NCBI RefSeq assembly: GCF_043575855.1 | Contig: NZ_CP144375.1 | Span: 248,001 to 312,000, forward strand | From: Kutzneria buriramensis | Lineage (GTDB): Bacteria; Actinomycetota; Actinomycetes; Mycobacteriales; Pseudonocardiaceae | Direction of reading: 5' to 3' | DNA length: 64,000 nt | In this document: positions 50,963 to 59,910 of the stretch, piece by piece | Layout of the letters: every line of letters starts with the position of its first letter | Numbering within the stretch: position 1 is the first letter of the stretch | Position numbers and translations under genes: made by a program | The notes under the pieces: model-generated | What the model was told of the DNA's origin: nothing | What the model saw: only the letters and a program-made list of their open reading frames with translations | Database searches by the model: none

Positions 50963-51399
50963 ATGACCGTCCAGCCCAAGCAGGTCACCACGGCCAATGC
51001 CGACTGGTCCATCACCCTGCGGGGACCATGTCGACATCCAGGCGCTGCCCACAGCACCCGGCGAGCCGGACAGCACATGGCAACCGCGCGCCAGCCACGG
51101 CGACGGCATCGACATCCCGTTGCCTGCCTGCAGACGCTGATCGAAGCCGTACAGGCGACGTTGGCGACCCCGTCGCGCGCGACCTGATCGCCACCCACGG
51201 CGAGCAACGCGGATGGTCGCGGCCCGGCATCGACCGCACCGAGCGGGTGGTCTACCTGCACGGCCCCGTGTCCGTACCGCAGGTCAGACCTGGTTACGAC
51301 CTGACCTCCCGCATCCACGTGCCCATCCAGACCCTGCGGCAGTTGTGCACCCGGCTGCTCGGAGCCGCCGCACAGAGCACAACCCTCTGGGCCCGCTGA
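50963..51399 (+). pseudogene. Frameshifted gene remnant of unknown function
   Basis: Begins MTVQPKQVTTANADWSITLR with a GCAGGAGCGAGG ribosome site. A one-base shift near 51025 leads to GDHVDIQALPTAPGEPDSTW and DGIDIPLPACRR. A further shift leads to GDPVARDLIATHGEQRGWSR and VYLHGPVSVPQVRPGYDLTS, ending at 51399. All segments look like one protein broken by at least two indels. I do not recognise the family. Confidence 0.5.
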
Positions 51400-51459
51400 G
51401 CGCATGCACGGCGACCGGCACGCCGTGGCCCCGTCGACTGGGCGCTGCCGCGACGCCGG

Positions 51460-51849
51460 GTGCCGGCGGCGTCCACCGCCGTGTTCGACGGCTACGTCGC
51501 GGCCAAGCACCTGCCGGGCAGCCCGTTGGATGCCGACTCCGTGCGCGACTACTGCTCCCGGGTGCGCCAGTACCTGGCGCGGCTGGCCGTCGCCGTCGAG
51601 GCCGGCGCGGTCGACGGCGACCCGCTCGCCGAGCCGGCCTCGATGGCGACGGCACGGTCCGCGACTACCGCACCCACCCGCTCACCGTCGCCAAGCGCTC
51701 TGTCCACGGTCAACGCGCACCTGACCGCCGTCGACGACTTCTACCGCCATCTCGGACTCGGGCCGGCCAACGCCAAGCGGCATGAGCTGCCCAAGACGAT
51801 GTTTCGCATGCAGGCACTGATTCGCGAGTCGTCCCGGGGCGATCATTGA
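51460..51849 (+). pseudogene. Tyrosine recombinase N-terminal remnant
   Basis: VFDGYVAAKHLPGSPLDADS and VRDYCSRVRQYLARLAVAVE, then after a scrambled stretch STVNAHLTAVDDFYRHLGLG, resemble the SAM-like core-binding domain of phage-type integrases. The scrambled middle reads correctly in another frame (TVRDYRTHPLTVAKRSV), indicating two compensating indels. No catalytic domain follows. Confidence 0.6.
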
Positions 51850-51884
51850 CTACGACGCGACGATAGTCGCTACGCCGGGTCACT

Positions 51885-52151
51885 GTGGTAGGTGATGTGG
51901 TCAGCGAGCTTCCCCCGCGCCGGGCCGGCGAGATCAGGACCGATGGCGAACACGAGCAACTCGTCGAGTGGCTGCGCGACAGGGTGGCGTTGGACGAGAT
52001 CGCCGACCGGCTGGGCCGGAGCATCAGCGCGGTCGAAAGTCGCTGCCACCGGCTGCTTCCTCCGGACGTTCAGTGTCGGCGCAGCGAGGCCGACCTGCTG
52101 CTGCGTCAGTTCCTCGCCGAGGACCCCGACTTCGACTGGCGTGCCGGCCTG
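51885..52151 (+). pseudogene. N-terminal fragment of a helix-turn-helix protein
   Basis: Residues from a GTG at 51885: EHEQLVEWLRDRVALDEIAD then RLGRSISAVESRCHRLLPPD forms a clear sigma-like helix-turn-helix, followed by LLRQFLAEDPDFDWRAGL. After about 52150 the frame is only the antisense of an MFS transporter fragment, so the gene is truncated there. Function unknown. Confidence 0.5.
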
Positions 52152-52331
52152 CGTGCCGCAGCGCCGGTCGCGGATGCCGCCGAGCGGCACCAGCAGCACG
52201 ATGCCGGCGGCGCCCTCGCCGATCCTGAGATCGGCGGCGACCTGCCCGAGCACCGTCCGGAGCAGGTAGATGTTCGACGACGTGACGGCGCACGTGGCGG
52301 CCAGCACGGCGGTCAGGCGACGAGTGAGCAC
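52152..52331 (-). pseudogene. MFS transporter N-terminal fragment
   Basis: Minus-strand frame from a GTG at 52331: RLTAVLAATCAVTSSNIYLL, GQVAADLRIGEGAAGIVLLV. This is the first two membrane segments of a major facilitator transporter with its inter-helix loop. It ends abruptly against the helix-turn-helix fragment, so both genes were lost in one deletion or inversion. Confidence 0.6.
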
Positions 52332-52383
52332 GTGGCCTGAATTTACGGCGACCGGCCACGACCTGCCATGCCGCACATGCCGG

Positions 52384-52401
52384 CCGGCAAGTTCTTGCCG
52401 G
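52384..52401. promoter_or_regulatory. Palindrome CCGGCAAGTTCTTGCCGG
   Basis: Eight-base perfect arms around a two-base centre, lying between the MFS fragment and the secreted beta-propeller gene. It could be an operator for either. No other evidence. Confidence 0.35.
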
Positions 52402-52596
52402 TCGCTGACCTGGCGCCGCCAACGGTGAGGCACGACGATGATCACGCTCGAGTGACGGCTCGAGTTGGGTCCAACCAATCCCGCAGCCTTGTGCCCTTGT
52501 GCGCGACGCGTTAGCGCGCCCGCTGGCTCCTCGACAGGCCACAAGCGGCATGTAGCCAGGCAATCGCGCGAGGCCGCATGGCCCCGCACGTTTCCT

Positions 52597-52628
52597 CGCG
52601 CCCGCCGGACGTGCCTCCGGCGGGCGCG
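52597..52628. promoter_or_regulatory. Strong 13-bp hairpin 18 bases before a start codon
   Basis: CGCGCCCGCCGGA (52597-52609) pairs perfectly with TCCGGCGGGCGCG (52616-52628) around a six-base loop. It ends just ahead of the AAGGGG ribosome site of the gene at 52647. It may be an upstream terminator or a leader structure that controls translation or mRNA stability. The remaining 52341-52646 gap shows no gene. Confidence 0.5.
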
Positions 52629-52646
52629 CTCACTAAGGGGACAGTC

Positions 52647-54341
52647 ATGCACAGTCATCGAAGACGTCGAACGTCCCGCACGATCCTCGCGCTCGTCGCC
52701 GGGACCATGGTCGCGTTCGTGGGCCCGGCCGGACCGGCCGTCGCCGCCACCCCGCACCTCGCGACGAGCCGGCATGTCTCCGCGACCACGACCCCGGTGT
52801 CCTACCGGGTCTTCGCCACCGATGAGGGTGACGTCGGTAAGACGACCTCGAACATGCACGTGATTCAGCCGAACGATCACTTCGTCGCCCTGCCGTCGAT
52901 GGCGGTGGTGTCTCCCGAGAACAGTTCCCAATACTCGGTGCGGGTCTGTGGCCCGGTTCGCTGCGAGACCGCGCCGGTATGGGACTTCGGGCCGTGGAAC
53001 TTCCACGACGACTACTGGGATACGTCCCGCGCCGAGTTCACCGACCTGCCGCAGGGCATACCGGAAGCTCAGGCCGCGTACCTGAACGGATACAACGGCG
53101 GTCTCGACGACGACGGCGGCGCGCCGTCAAACCCAGCGGGTATCGATCTGGCCGACGGGACGTTCGCGAACATCGGACTCACCGACAACGGCTGGGTGAC
53201 CGTCACCTACTTGTGGACCAGCAGCCCGACTACGCCGCCTCCGCCCCCGCCCGCGGACCGTCCATCCGCGACGGTCGTCGATCCGATCACCCACTTGCCC
53301 GACTACTTCGTGCTGAGCAACAACGGCGGCATCTACCAGGACGAGCAGACCGCGACGGGATGGACCGGGTTCAGTCCGGTGCCTGGCGGGACCGGGAACA
53401 CTGGGTTCGTGTCGGCGCCGGCTGCCGTAGCGTACAACGGTGTTGTCGAAGTGTTCGCTGTCAGCGGCAACGGGTCAGTGTATCAGAACACGCGCAACGG
53501 CTCCAACTGGACCGGCTGGGACAAAGCATCGCTCTACACCGGAACGGGTAACAGCGGTTTCGTTGGAACGCCTGCCGCGGTCGTGGACCCGACCACCGGT
53601 CGGCCGATCCTGTTCGTCCGCAGCGGCAACGGGAGTCTGTATCAGGACACGTTGACCGGCACCGGCTGGAGTGGCTTCGCCGCCGTCGGAGGTGGCTCAG
53701 GCGACTCCGGGTTCGGATCTGACCCGGCCGTCGTGGCTTACGGCACCCAGAAGGTGACCGTGCTGGCGGTCAGCAACAACGGTTCGGTGTACCAGAATAC
53801 GAAGACGGATTCGTCGTGGTCGGGGTGGGACAAGGCATCCCTGTACACCGGTAGCGGCAACAGCGGATTTGTCGGAACGCCCGCCGCCGTCGTCGACCCG
53901 GTCACCGGGCTGCCGATCTTCTTTGTGCGCAGCGGTAACGAGAGCTTGTATCAGGACTCGTTGACCGGCACCGGCTGGACCGGCTTCGCCGCGGTGGCCG
54001 GTGGCACCGGGAACAGTGGATTCACCACCGATCCGGGCGCTGTGGCCTATGGCAACTCGGTGGACGTGTACGCCGTCAGCTCCAACAGCTCGGTGTACCA
54101 CAACCTCAAGACCGGTTCGTCGTGGTCGGGGTGGAACAAGGACTCGCTCGGCGCCGGCACCGGTGACAACGGCTTCATCGGCGTGCCGGCCGCCGTGGCC
54201 GACCCGGGAACCGGGCTGCCCGAACTGTTCGTGCTCAGCACCAACGGCAGCGTCTACGTCGACCAGAACAACGGCGCCGGTTGGAACGGTTTCGGGTCGA
54301 ACGCGCTCGGCGCAGGCAATACCGGATTCGTCGCCCAGTAA
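52647..54341 (+). CDS. Secreted protein: N-terminal beta-barrel-like domain plus beta-propeller lectin-like repeats
   Basis: 564 residues from the ATG at 52647 (AAGGGG site); the frame extends upstream without signal-like sequence. A Sec signal (HRRRRTSRTILALVAGTMVA, cleavage near AVA-A) precedes a domain (about 50-195) with WDFGPWNFHDDYWDT and NPAGIDLADGTFANIGL, typical of secreted actinomycete proteins of double-psi-barrel type. After a Pro-rich linker (SSPTTPPPPPP) come tandem repeats of about 50 residues (SVYQN..., SGFVGTPAAVVDP..., GTGWSGFAAV) of the tectonin/PLL propeller style. Probable wall or glycan binding. The repeat region is almost identical in DNA to the next gene. Confidence 0.7.
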   Translation: MHSHRRRRTSRTILALVAGTMVAFVGPAGPAVAATPHLATSRHVSATTTPVSYRVFATDEGDVGKTTSNMHVIQPNDHFVALPSMAVVSPENSSQYSVRVCGPVRCETAPVWDFGPWNFHDDYWDTSRAEFTDLPQGIPEAQAAYLNGYNGGLDDDGGAPSNPAGIDLADGTFANIGLTDNGWVTVTYLWTSSPTTPPPPPPADRPSATVVDPITHLPDYFVLSNNGGIYQDEQTATGWTGFSPVPGGTGNTGFVSAPAAVAYNGVVEVFAVSGNGSVYQNTRNGSNWTGWDKASLYTGTGNSGFVGTPAAVVDPTTGRPILFVRSGNGSLYQDTLTGTGWSGFAAVGGGSGDSGFGSDPAVVAYGTQKVTVLAVSNNGSVYQNTKTDSSWSGWDKASLYTGSGNSGFVGTPAAVVDPVTGLPIFFVRSGNESLYQDSLTGTGWTGFAAVAGGTGNSGFTTDPGAVAYGNSVDVYAVSSNSSVYHNLKTGSSWSGWNKDSLGAGTGDNGFIGVPAAVADPGTGLPELFVLSTNGSVYVDQNNGAGWNGFGSNALGAGNTGFVAQ

Positions 54342-54383
54342 GCATTTGTGGCCCGCATCGGCCATTCAACCAAAGGGATCACC

Positions 54384-56054
54384 ATGCCTATCACACGCAT
54401 CCGGCGTGTCTCCGCGGCAGCTATGGCCCTCGCCGCACTACTCGGGTCGGCGGCCGTATTCGCCGCCGGCACGGCCTCCGCCACCACGGCACACAGTCAG
54501 ACGGACTGCTTCCCGCCGGCATCGCCCGGCTTCGCCATGCCCACCATCACCCGCAGCCAGGTTCTCGCCAGAGCCGCATCATGGCTGAACCAGGGCATCA
54601 TCTACGACCAGTGCGGCTCGCACGACGGCTACCGGACCGATTGCTCGGGCTACGTCTCCATGGCCTGGGGTCTGGGCGCCTCGCCCACCACCGACACCTT
54701 CGGCCCGTACGGCGTCACCGTGCCGGTCTCCGAGGGCGATCTCCAGCCCGGCGACGCCCTGCTCAACCCGGCCCCCCTCAACGACGGGCACGTTGTGCTG
54801 TTCGACCATTGGGACAGTGCCGACCACTCGTCGTACGTGGGTTACGAACTCGACGGTCCCGGCAACGTCGAACACCACTCGATCCCGTACCCGTATTTCG
54901 GGGGAGCCGGAGGTTACAACCCCGTCCGCTACGTCAACATCGTGGACGACTCGACCGCGGCGCCGGTGGACCGTCCGTCCGCCGTGGTGACCGACCCGAT
55001 CACCCACTTGCCCGACTACTTCGTGCTGAGCAACAACGGCGGCATCTACCAGGACGAGCAGACCGCGACAGGATGGACCGGGTTCAGTCCGGTGCCTGGC
55101 GGGACCGGGAACACTGGGTTCGTGTCGGCGCCGGCTGCCGTGGCGTACAACGGTGTCGTAGAGGTTTTCGCGCTGAGCAACAACGGGTCGGTGTACCAGA
55201 ACACCCGCAACGGCTCCGCATGGACCGGCTGGGACCGGGCCTCGCTCTACATCGGCACCGGCAACACCGGATTCCTCGGCACGCCGGCGGCCGTGGTGGA
55301 CCCGGCGACCGGTCGGCCGATCCTGTTCGTCCGCAGCGCCAACAGCGGTGTCTACGAGGATGCGCTCACGCCAACCGGCTGGAGCGGCTTCGCCGCGGTG
55401 GCCGGTGGCACCGGCGACAACGGGTTCACCTTCGACCCGGCCGCCGTGGCCTACGGCACCCAGAAGGTGACGGTGCTGGCCGCCAGCAAGAACGGGTCGG
55501 TGTACCAGAACACGAAGACGGGTTCGACGTGGTCTGGCTGGGATAAGGCATCGCTGTACACCGGGACCGGCAACAGCGGATTTGTCGGAACGCCGGCCGC
55601 CGTCGTTGACCCCGGAAGCGGGCTGCCGATCTTCTTCGTGCGCAGCGGCAACAACAGCTTGTACCAGAATTCGCTGACCGGCACCGGCTGGACCGGCTTC
55701 GCCGCAGTGGCTGGTGGCACCGGGAACAGTGGATTCACCACCGATCCGGGCGCTGTGGCCTATGGCAACTCGGTGGACGTGTACGCCGTCAGCTCCAACA
55801 GCTCGGTGTACCACAACCTCAAGACCGGCTCGTCCTGGTCGGGATGGACCAAGGACTCACTCGGCGCCGGCACCGGTAACGGCGGCTTCACCGGGGTTCC
55901 GGCCGCGGGCGTGAACGCCGGCCTCAACCTGCCGGAGCTGTTCGCGCTCAGCACCAACGGCAGTGTTTACGTCGACCAGAACAACGGCGCCGGTTGGAAC
56001 GGCTTCGGGTCGAATGCCCTCGGCGGCGGCAACACCGGATTCGTCGCCCAGTAA
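54384..56054 (+). CDS. Secreted NlpC/P60-like peptidase with the same beta-propeller tail
   Basis: 556 residues from the ATG at 54384 (AAAGGGAT site). A signal peptide (MPITRIRRVSAAAMALAALL...) is followed by an NlpC/P60-like domain: catalytic Cys in YRTDCSGYVSMAWGLG, then LQPGDALLNP and His in NDGHVVLFDHW. From about residue 195 the tail repeats that of the previous protein (PITHLPDYFVLSNNGGIYQD ... GAGWNGFGSNALGGGNTGFV). The enzyme part would cut peptidoglycan peptides, the tail would target it. It lies 42 bases after the first gene, so the two are probably one operon. Confidence 0.75.
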   Translation: MPITRIRRVSAAAMALAALLGSAAVFAAGTASATTAHSQTDCFPPASPGFAMPTITRSQVLARAASWLNQGIIYDQCGSHDGYRTDCSGYVSMAWGLGASPTTDTFGPYGVTVPVSEGDLQPGDALLNPAPLNDGHVVLFDHWDSADHSSYVGYELDGPGNVEHHSIPYPYFGGAGGYNPVRYVNIVDDSTAAPVDRPSAVVTDPITHLPDYFVLSNNGGIYQDEQTATGWTGFSPVPGGTGNTGFVSAPAAVAYNGVVEVFALSNNGSVYQNTRNGSAWTGWDRASLYIGTGNTGFLGTPAAVVDPATGRPILFVRSANSGVYEDALTPTGWSGFAAVAGGTGDNGFTFDPAAVAYGTQKVTVLAASKNGSVYQNTKTGSTWSGWDKASLYTGTGNSGFVGTPAAVVDPGSGLPIFFVRSGNNSLYQNSLTGTGWTGFAAVAGGTGNSGFTTDPGAVAYGNSVDVYAVSSNSSVYHNLKTGSSWSGWTKDSLGAGTGNGGFTGVPAAGVNAGLNLPELFALSTNGSVYVDQNNGAGWNGFGSNALGGGNTGFVAQ

Positions 56055-56067
56055 TACGCGGCACCCT

Positions 56068-56099
56068 GATCGCCGTGCCATGGCCATGGCACGGCGATC
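56068..56099. terminator. 32-bp perfect palindrome after the propeller genes
   Basis: GATCGCCGTGCCATGG (56068-56083) is followed immediately by its exact inverse complement to 56099. It lies 13 bases after the stop codon, fitting a terminator, though there is no T-tract and no loop; it could also extrude as a cruciform. Confidence 0.55.
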
Positions 56100-56119
56100 G
56101 CTCGCGTGTCGTTGTCAGT

Positions 56120-57058
56120 GAGCCTTTTCATCCTGCTCTGAACGTGTTAGCAGGTAAGGGTTCCAGGTCGGAGATCGGTTGACCGTCGGCGTGTCGGTCC
56201 CCGGAATGAGGCGAAGCCCTTGGTAGGACGGTGATCGACCAAGATCCGTATCCTAAGCAAGGGCTTCAGATGTTGTTCTACCGTGCCGCGCTGCCGTTGT
56301 CACATCAGACCCTGACCTTCGTGTCCGATCTCATCCGCGCGCACCGTAAGCAGATGAGCTCGGCCTGGCGCACACTCAACCCGGCACAGCAGGCGCTGCT
56401 CGTGCTGGTGTACCTCCGCAAGGGCGAGCCATTCGCCGACGTCGGCGCCGGGTTCGACGTCTCGACCACCACGTGTTGGCGATATGTCAACGAGACCGCC
56501 GAGTTGCTCGCCCAACGGGCCCCGAAGCGTCGGACGGCGCTACGCAGGGCGAAACGGCGGGCATGGCATACGTGATCATCGACGGCACGTTGATCCCGAT
56601 CGACCACGTCGCGGTGGACCGGCCGTTCTACTCGGGCAAACACCGCAGACACGGGGTGAACCTGCAAGTCCTCGCCTCACCGGACGGCACGATCCTGTGG
56701 GTGTCCGGCCAGCTACCCGGGCAGCACACATGACACCGCCGCCGCCCGGATCTGGAACATTCTGGCCGCGCTGCGCGACGCCGGCCTGATCGCGCTGGGC
56801 GACAAGGGCTACCACGGCTGCGACCAGACCGGCCAACAAGTCCGCACCCCGTACAAGGGCCGCAACAAATCCGAACCCCGCAAGGACGCCAACCGCGCCC
56901 ACGCCCGCCCGCGCGGACCAGGCGAACGCCCCAACGCCCAGCTCAAGACCTCGCGGGTGCTCCGGAAGCTGCGGTGCAGCCCGCACCGCGCCGGCCGACC
57001 GGCCAAGGCCATCCACGTCCTCCAGGACCGGAAGCTCGCCGCAGGATGAAAAAGGCTC
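56120..57058 (+). mobile_element. IS5-like element (939 bp)
   Basis: Terminal repeats GAGCCTTTTCATCCTGC (56120-56136) and, read inward from 57058, GAGCCTTTTTCATCCTGC. They differ by a single inserted T. A transposase (disrupted) lies between. No target duplication; the right end abuts a truncated group II intron whose other part is not found on the left, so a deletion accompanied or followed insertion. Confidence 0.75.
56231..57049 (+). pseudogene. Frameshifted IS5-family transposase
   Basis: First frame: MLFYRAALPLSHQTLTFVSD, helix-turn-helix FADVGAGFDVSTTTCWRYVN. A shift near 56545 gives the DDE core start GMAYVIIDGTLIPIDHVAVD and KHRRHGVNLQVLASPDGTIL. A further shift near 56728 gives THDTAAARIWNILAALRDAG, ALGDKGYHG and the C-terminus ending KLAAG at 57047-57049. 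Two shifts make it inactive. Confidence 0.8.
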
Positions 57059-57965
57059 CGTGCTTCGACTTCGCGGTACGCGCGCGAAAGGTGAACCCCA
57101 GGAACGTGAACGCGGTGCGCTCAAAGATGCTTCGTCGCTTCGCGTCCTGGCAGTACACGATCTTCGTCTTGTCGGGATGCAGCCGCAGCCCGACCTGTTC
57201 CATCCTGTTCCCGATCGCCTGCACCAGGTGTCTGGCTTGGAGTTCGGTGACGCAGTGCACGACCGCGTCGTCGGCATAGCGCCCGAACCGGATGATCGGA
57301 TACTCCCGAGCCAGCCACATGTCGAACGCGTAGTGCATGAACAGCTTCGCCAGCACCGGCGAGACCGCCGACCCTTGCGGGGTGCCTCGGCCTCGCTGTT
57401 GCAGTGTCCCGTCGGCGAGCTGCAGCGGGGCGGTCAGCCACCGCTTGACGTACAGCACCACCCACGGGGCATCGGCGTGGGCCTCCACCGCCTTGACCAT
57501 GAGCTCGTGATCGACGCTGTCGAAGAACTTCTGGATGTCCAAGTCGATCACCCAGTCGGTCTTCCAGCACCGGTCCCGGCACGCCCGCACCGTGTCCAAG
57601 GCCGATCGCCCCGGACGGTAGCCGTAGGAGTCCGGATGGAAGATCGGTTCGACCTTCGCCTCCAGCCTCCGCGCCACCACCGTCTGCGCGATCCTGTCCG
57701 CGATCGTAGGCACACCAAGGGTTCCGGTCCCACCGCCATGCGGTTTCGGTATCTCCACCGCCATCACCGGAGGCGGAAAGTAGCTACCCGACGACATTCG
57801 ATTCCAGACCTTGTAGAGGTTGCCCTTCAGATCCTTCTCGAACTCGTCGAGGGCCACCCCATCCACACCCGGCGCGCCCTGGTTGGCTCGCACCTGCCGG
57901 TACGCCTCCCATACCTCCCACTTCGAGCTAGCAAACGGCTTTCCTGATGGCTTCAGCTTGTCCAC
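57059..57965 (-). pseudogene. Group II intron reverse transcriptase, 3' truncated
   Basis: From the GTG at 57965 (MDKLKPSGKPFASSKWEVWE), the domain RT0-RT7 blocks are present: RANQGAPGVDGVAL, DSYGYRPGRSALDTVRACRD, DLDIQKFFDSVDHELM, GTPQGSAVSPVLAKLFMHYA and the catalytic RYADDAVVHC. The sequence ends after TFLGFTFRARTAKSKHGAFF at the IS5 terminal repeat. The maturase domain X and any HNH endonuclease are missing, so it cannot support splicing or mobility alone. Confidence 0.85.
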
Positions 57966-58548
57966 GCGACTCCTCCCGGAAGCAGGCTCCCGGTTGATCG
58001 AACGAACACACCACGGATGACCCGACCCTTCGCTCCACCCCCACCGCGCCCAGCAGGGCTTCATCGCTACTACGAGCCGGTCCGCCGGCACGTCCCGCGA
58101 CGGTACTCACTGCCTTGCGTTCAGCCGCTCGGCAGGCTCCCTCTCGCCATCCGCTCCACAGTGGACAGCCGTGTCTGGACGTGCATTCCCACGTTCCATG
58201 CAGAAGCAGCAGACCGGGCTCACGTCGCCTACCTGCCGGACACCGCCTGGCCAGTCTGCGGTCCCCCGCCAGGCTCATCCCGGGCGTCCCTACTGCGACC
58301 CGGTTTTGATGCCACTGTGTGAGTATCGACACGTCAACAGCGATCCCCAGCCGGGAACTGCGCACCGTCTTCCCCGTCCCCACCTGACGCATCCTGTGCG
58401 CCTTTTCCACATCGCTCACCACGACGGTCGTCAGCCAACGCAGCATGTGGTGGTTTGAAGCCTTCCACCGCAGAGCGGCTCCGAAGGGCCAGACCTTCAT
58501 CTCCTGCATAGCATCCTGTCAAGAAGCTCTACCTACAACAGAACTCCC
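57059..58548 (-). mobile_element. Truncated group II intron (5' RNA part plus RT gene)
   Basis: The roughly 580 bases upstream of the RT gene have no gene but strong structure typical of intron RNA domains I-III. The exact 5' boundary is not certain. A stem-loop TGCCACG/CGTGGCA (58549-58564) lies right at the proposed 5' side, which fits the class C habit of inserting after terminator-like hairpins. The 3' end (domains V-VI) is deleted. Confidence 0.55.
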
Positions 58549-58567
58549 TGCCACGTTCGTGGCACAC

Positions 58568-58675
58568 GTAGAGTCTCACCGCGCGCGACATGTCGCTCTT
58601 GCGTGACCTCGACGTTCTTGGCTGTTTCACGGGCTTGTCACCCATGATCAGTCTCAAATTTGTGGCATTTCCTCG
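58568..58675. repeat. Dispersed repeat copy A (108 bp)
   Basis: From GTAGAGTCTCACCGCGCG to GTGGCATTTCCTCG. It is similar along its length to 60371-60477, roughly three quarters identical by eye and in the same orientation, and shares the cores GACATGTCG and ATGATCA(G/A)TCTCAAA. The pair brackets the hypothetical gene and TnsA-like remnant. Confidence 0.65.
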
Positions 58676-58867
58676 CCCGATGCCGGTCGGGTCACCGGAT
58701 GTCCAGCCCACCGCCGCTCGAGTTGTGGTAGTCGTCGAGCGCCTGGCGGTGGTCGCCGGTGCGGCGGTCGACGAATCCGAGGGCTGGGCCCGATCGCGGC
58801 GCCGGCCATGCTCCAGGTGAGTGGTTCCATCTTGTTCTGTGGGTTAACGTCGGTGACACTCCTCATC

Positions 58868-59695
58868 ATGGACAGAGCGGGGATCCTGGACGGGCAGTCG
58901 CGCGCGGCCGAGGCGCTGATCAAGATCATCAGGACTAGGATTCCCGCAATGGAGTGGCTTATTGCCACGGACGTACCCTGCTACGTTTACGGTTCTCTGG
59001 GCTACAAATTCCGCAACAGCGAGGACTACATCAAGATGACGCATTGCGCCGAGCGCTTGGGGATGCAGCTAAAGGTCATCCCCCCGCAATGGCGCTGGGT
59101 CGGCGTAGGCACCGAATTGGCCGACCCTGGTGCAACCCGCTTTAAATCCGACTTCGAAGATTACCGTATCCAAGGGGTCTACCACGGCGTGCAGGTGTCG
59201 CTTTGGGGCGCGGCGCGTGAAGGCACCGCCAAGAACACAACCGTGCCGAAGCTGAAGTCCCGTCAAGCCCGCCAGGCCCGTCGGGCTCGTTTGCGGGATC
59301 CTGCCGTCACCGCCCAGCTCCAAGCGCTGACCGTGATGATCGGCCTGCTGTCGGCAGACCTCCCGCCCGTCTGCTGGCGGATTGACCCTCCCGAAAATCA
59401 CGAGCCGCAACTCGATGTAAAAATCGACACCTTTAGGCGTCGAAGTCAGGCACGGGCCGAGCTCATCCAATGGGCCGAATTCCTAGGAACCCCGATCCAC
59501 TACGAGCCCAGCGACGTGTATCACAACCTCCACACCTCGGGCTACAATTCGGCTCAGGTGACCACGCACGTGGACGGCGTCTCCATCACGATCACCGCAA
59601 CCCTCCGGCGTCCCCTGTCGGACATGCGACCCTGGCAGGCGCTCCGCCGCCGATTCACCCGAACCGCAGGCAGCAAACCCACCACTACGCGGTAA
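58868..59695 (+). CDS. Hypothetical protein in the mobile region
   Basis: About 275 residues if the ATG at 58868 is used; the frame is open from 58808 and no start has a strong ribosome site. No family recognised. Features: a basic patch KLKSRQARQARRARLRDP in the middle, ESxxD-free, no signal or membrane segment, C-terminal THVDGVSITITATLRRPLSD. GC content is visibly lower than the neighbours, as expected for phage- or element-derived DNA. It lies between the two copies of the dispersed repeat. Confidence 0.55.
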   Translation: MDRAGILDGQSRAAEALIKIIRTRIPAMEWLIATDVPCYVYGSLGYKFRNSEDYIKMTHCAERLGMQLKVIPPQWRWVGVGTELADPGATRFKSDFEDYRIQGVYHGVQVSLWGAAREGTAKNTTVPKLKSRQARQARRARLRDPAVTAQLQALTVMIGLLSADLPPVCWRIDPPENHEPQLDVKIDTFRRRSQARAELIQWAEFLGTPIHYEPSDVYHNLHTSGYNSAQVTTHVDGVSITITATLRRPLSDMRPWQALRRRFTRTAGSKPTTTR

Positions 59696-59844
59696 GTCAT
59701 TTCTCCAGCAACCCGCTCGGCGGTCCGCCGCTATTGCGACGAACGTGGATAGCTATTGGCGAGGGCGTCCTGCCACGGGTCTGACACATAGGAACTGATC
59801 TACCTCGCCGTGTCGGCAAGCAACAACGATCCAAGCGACCCGTC

Positions 59845-59876
59845 TCATCTCCGCCTCATAAATGAAACGGAGATGA
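59845..59876. terminator. Hairpin between the hypothetical gene and TnsA-like remnant
   Basis: TCATCTCCG (59845-59853) pairs with CGGAGATGA (59868-59876) around 14 bases, in an otherwise gene-free 215-base gap between convergent reading frames. A bidirectional terminator is possible. Confidence 0.4.
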
Positions 59877-59910
59877 AGCGGTCGACGGAAAAATGAATTC
59901 AGTTTCGACC

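Noticed and set aside
53280..56050. Tandem repeats that might be a CRISPR array or satellite
   Set aside because: Repeat spacing is coding (about 50-residue protein repeats in frame) and there are no short identical repeats with unique spacers.
56231..57049. Programmed frameshifting in the IS5-like transposase
   Set aside because: Two separate shifts are needed and no slippery A/T-rich heptamer is visible at either site.
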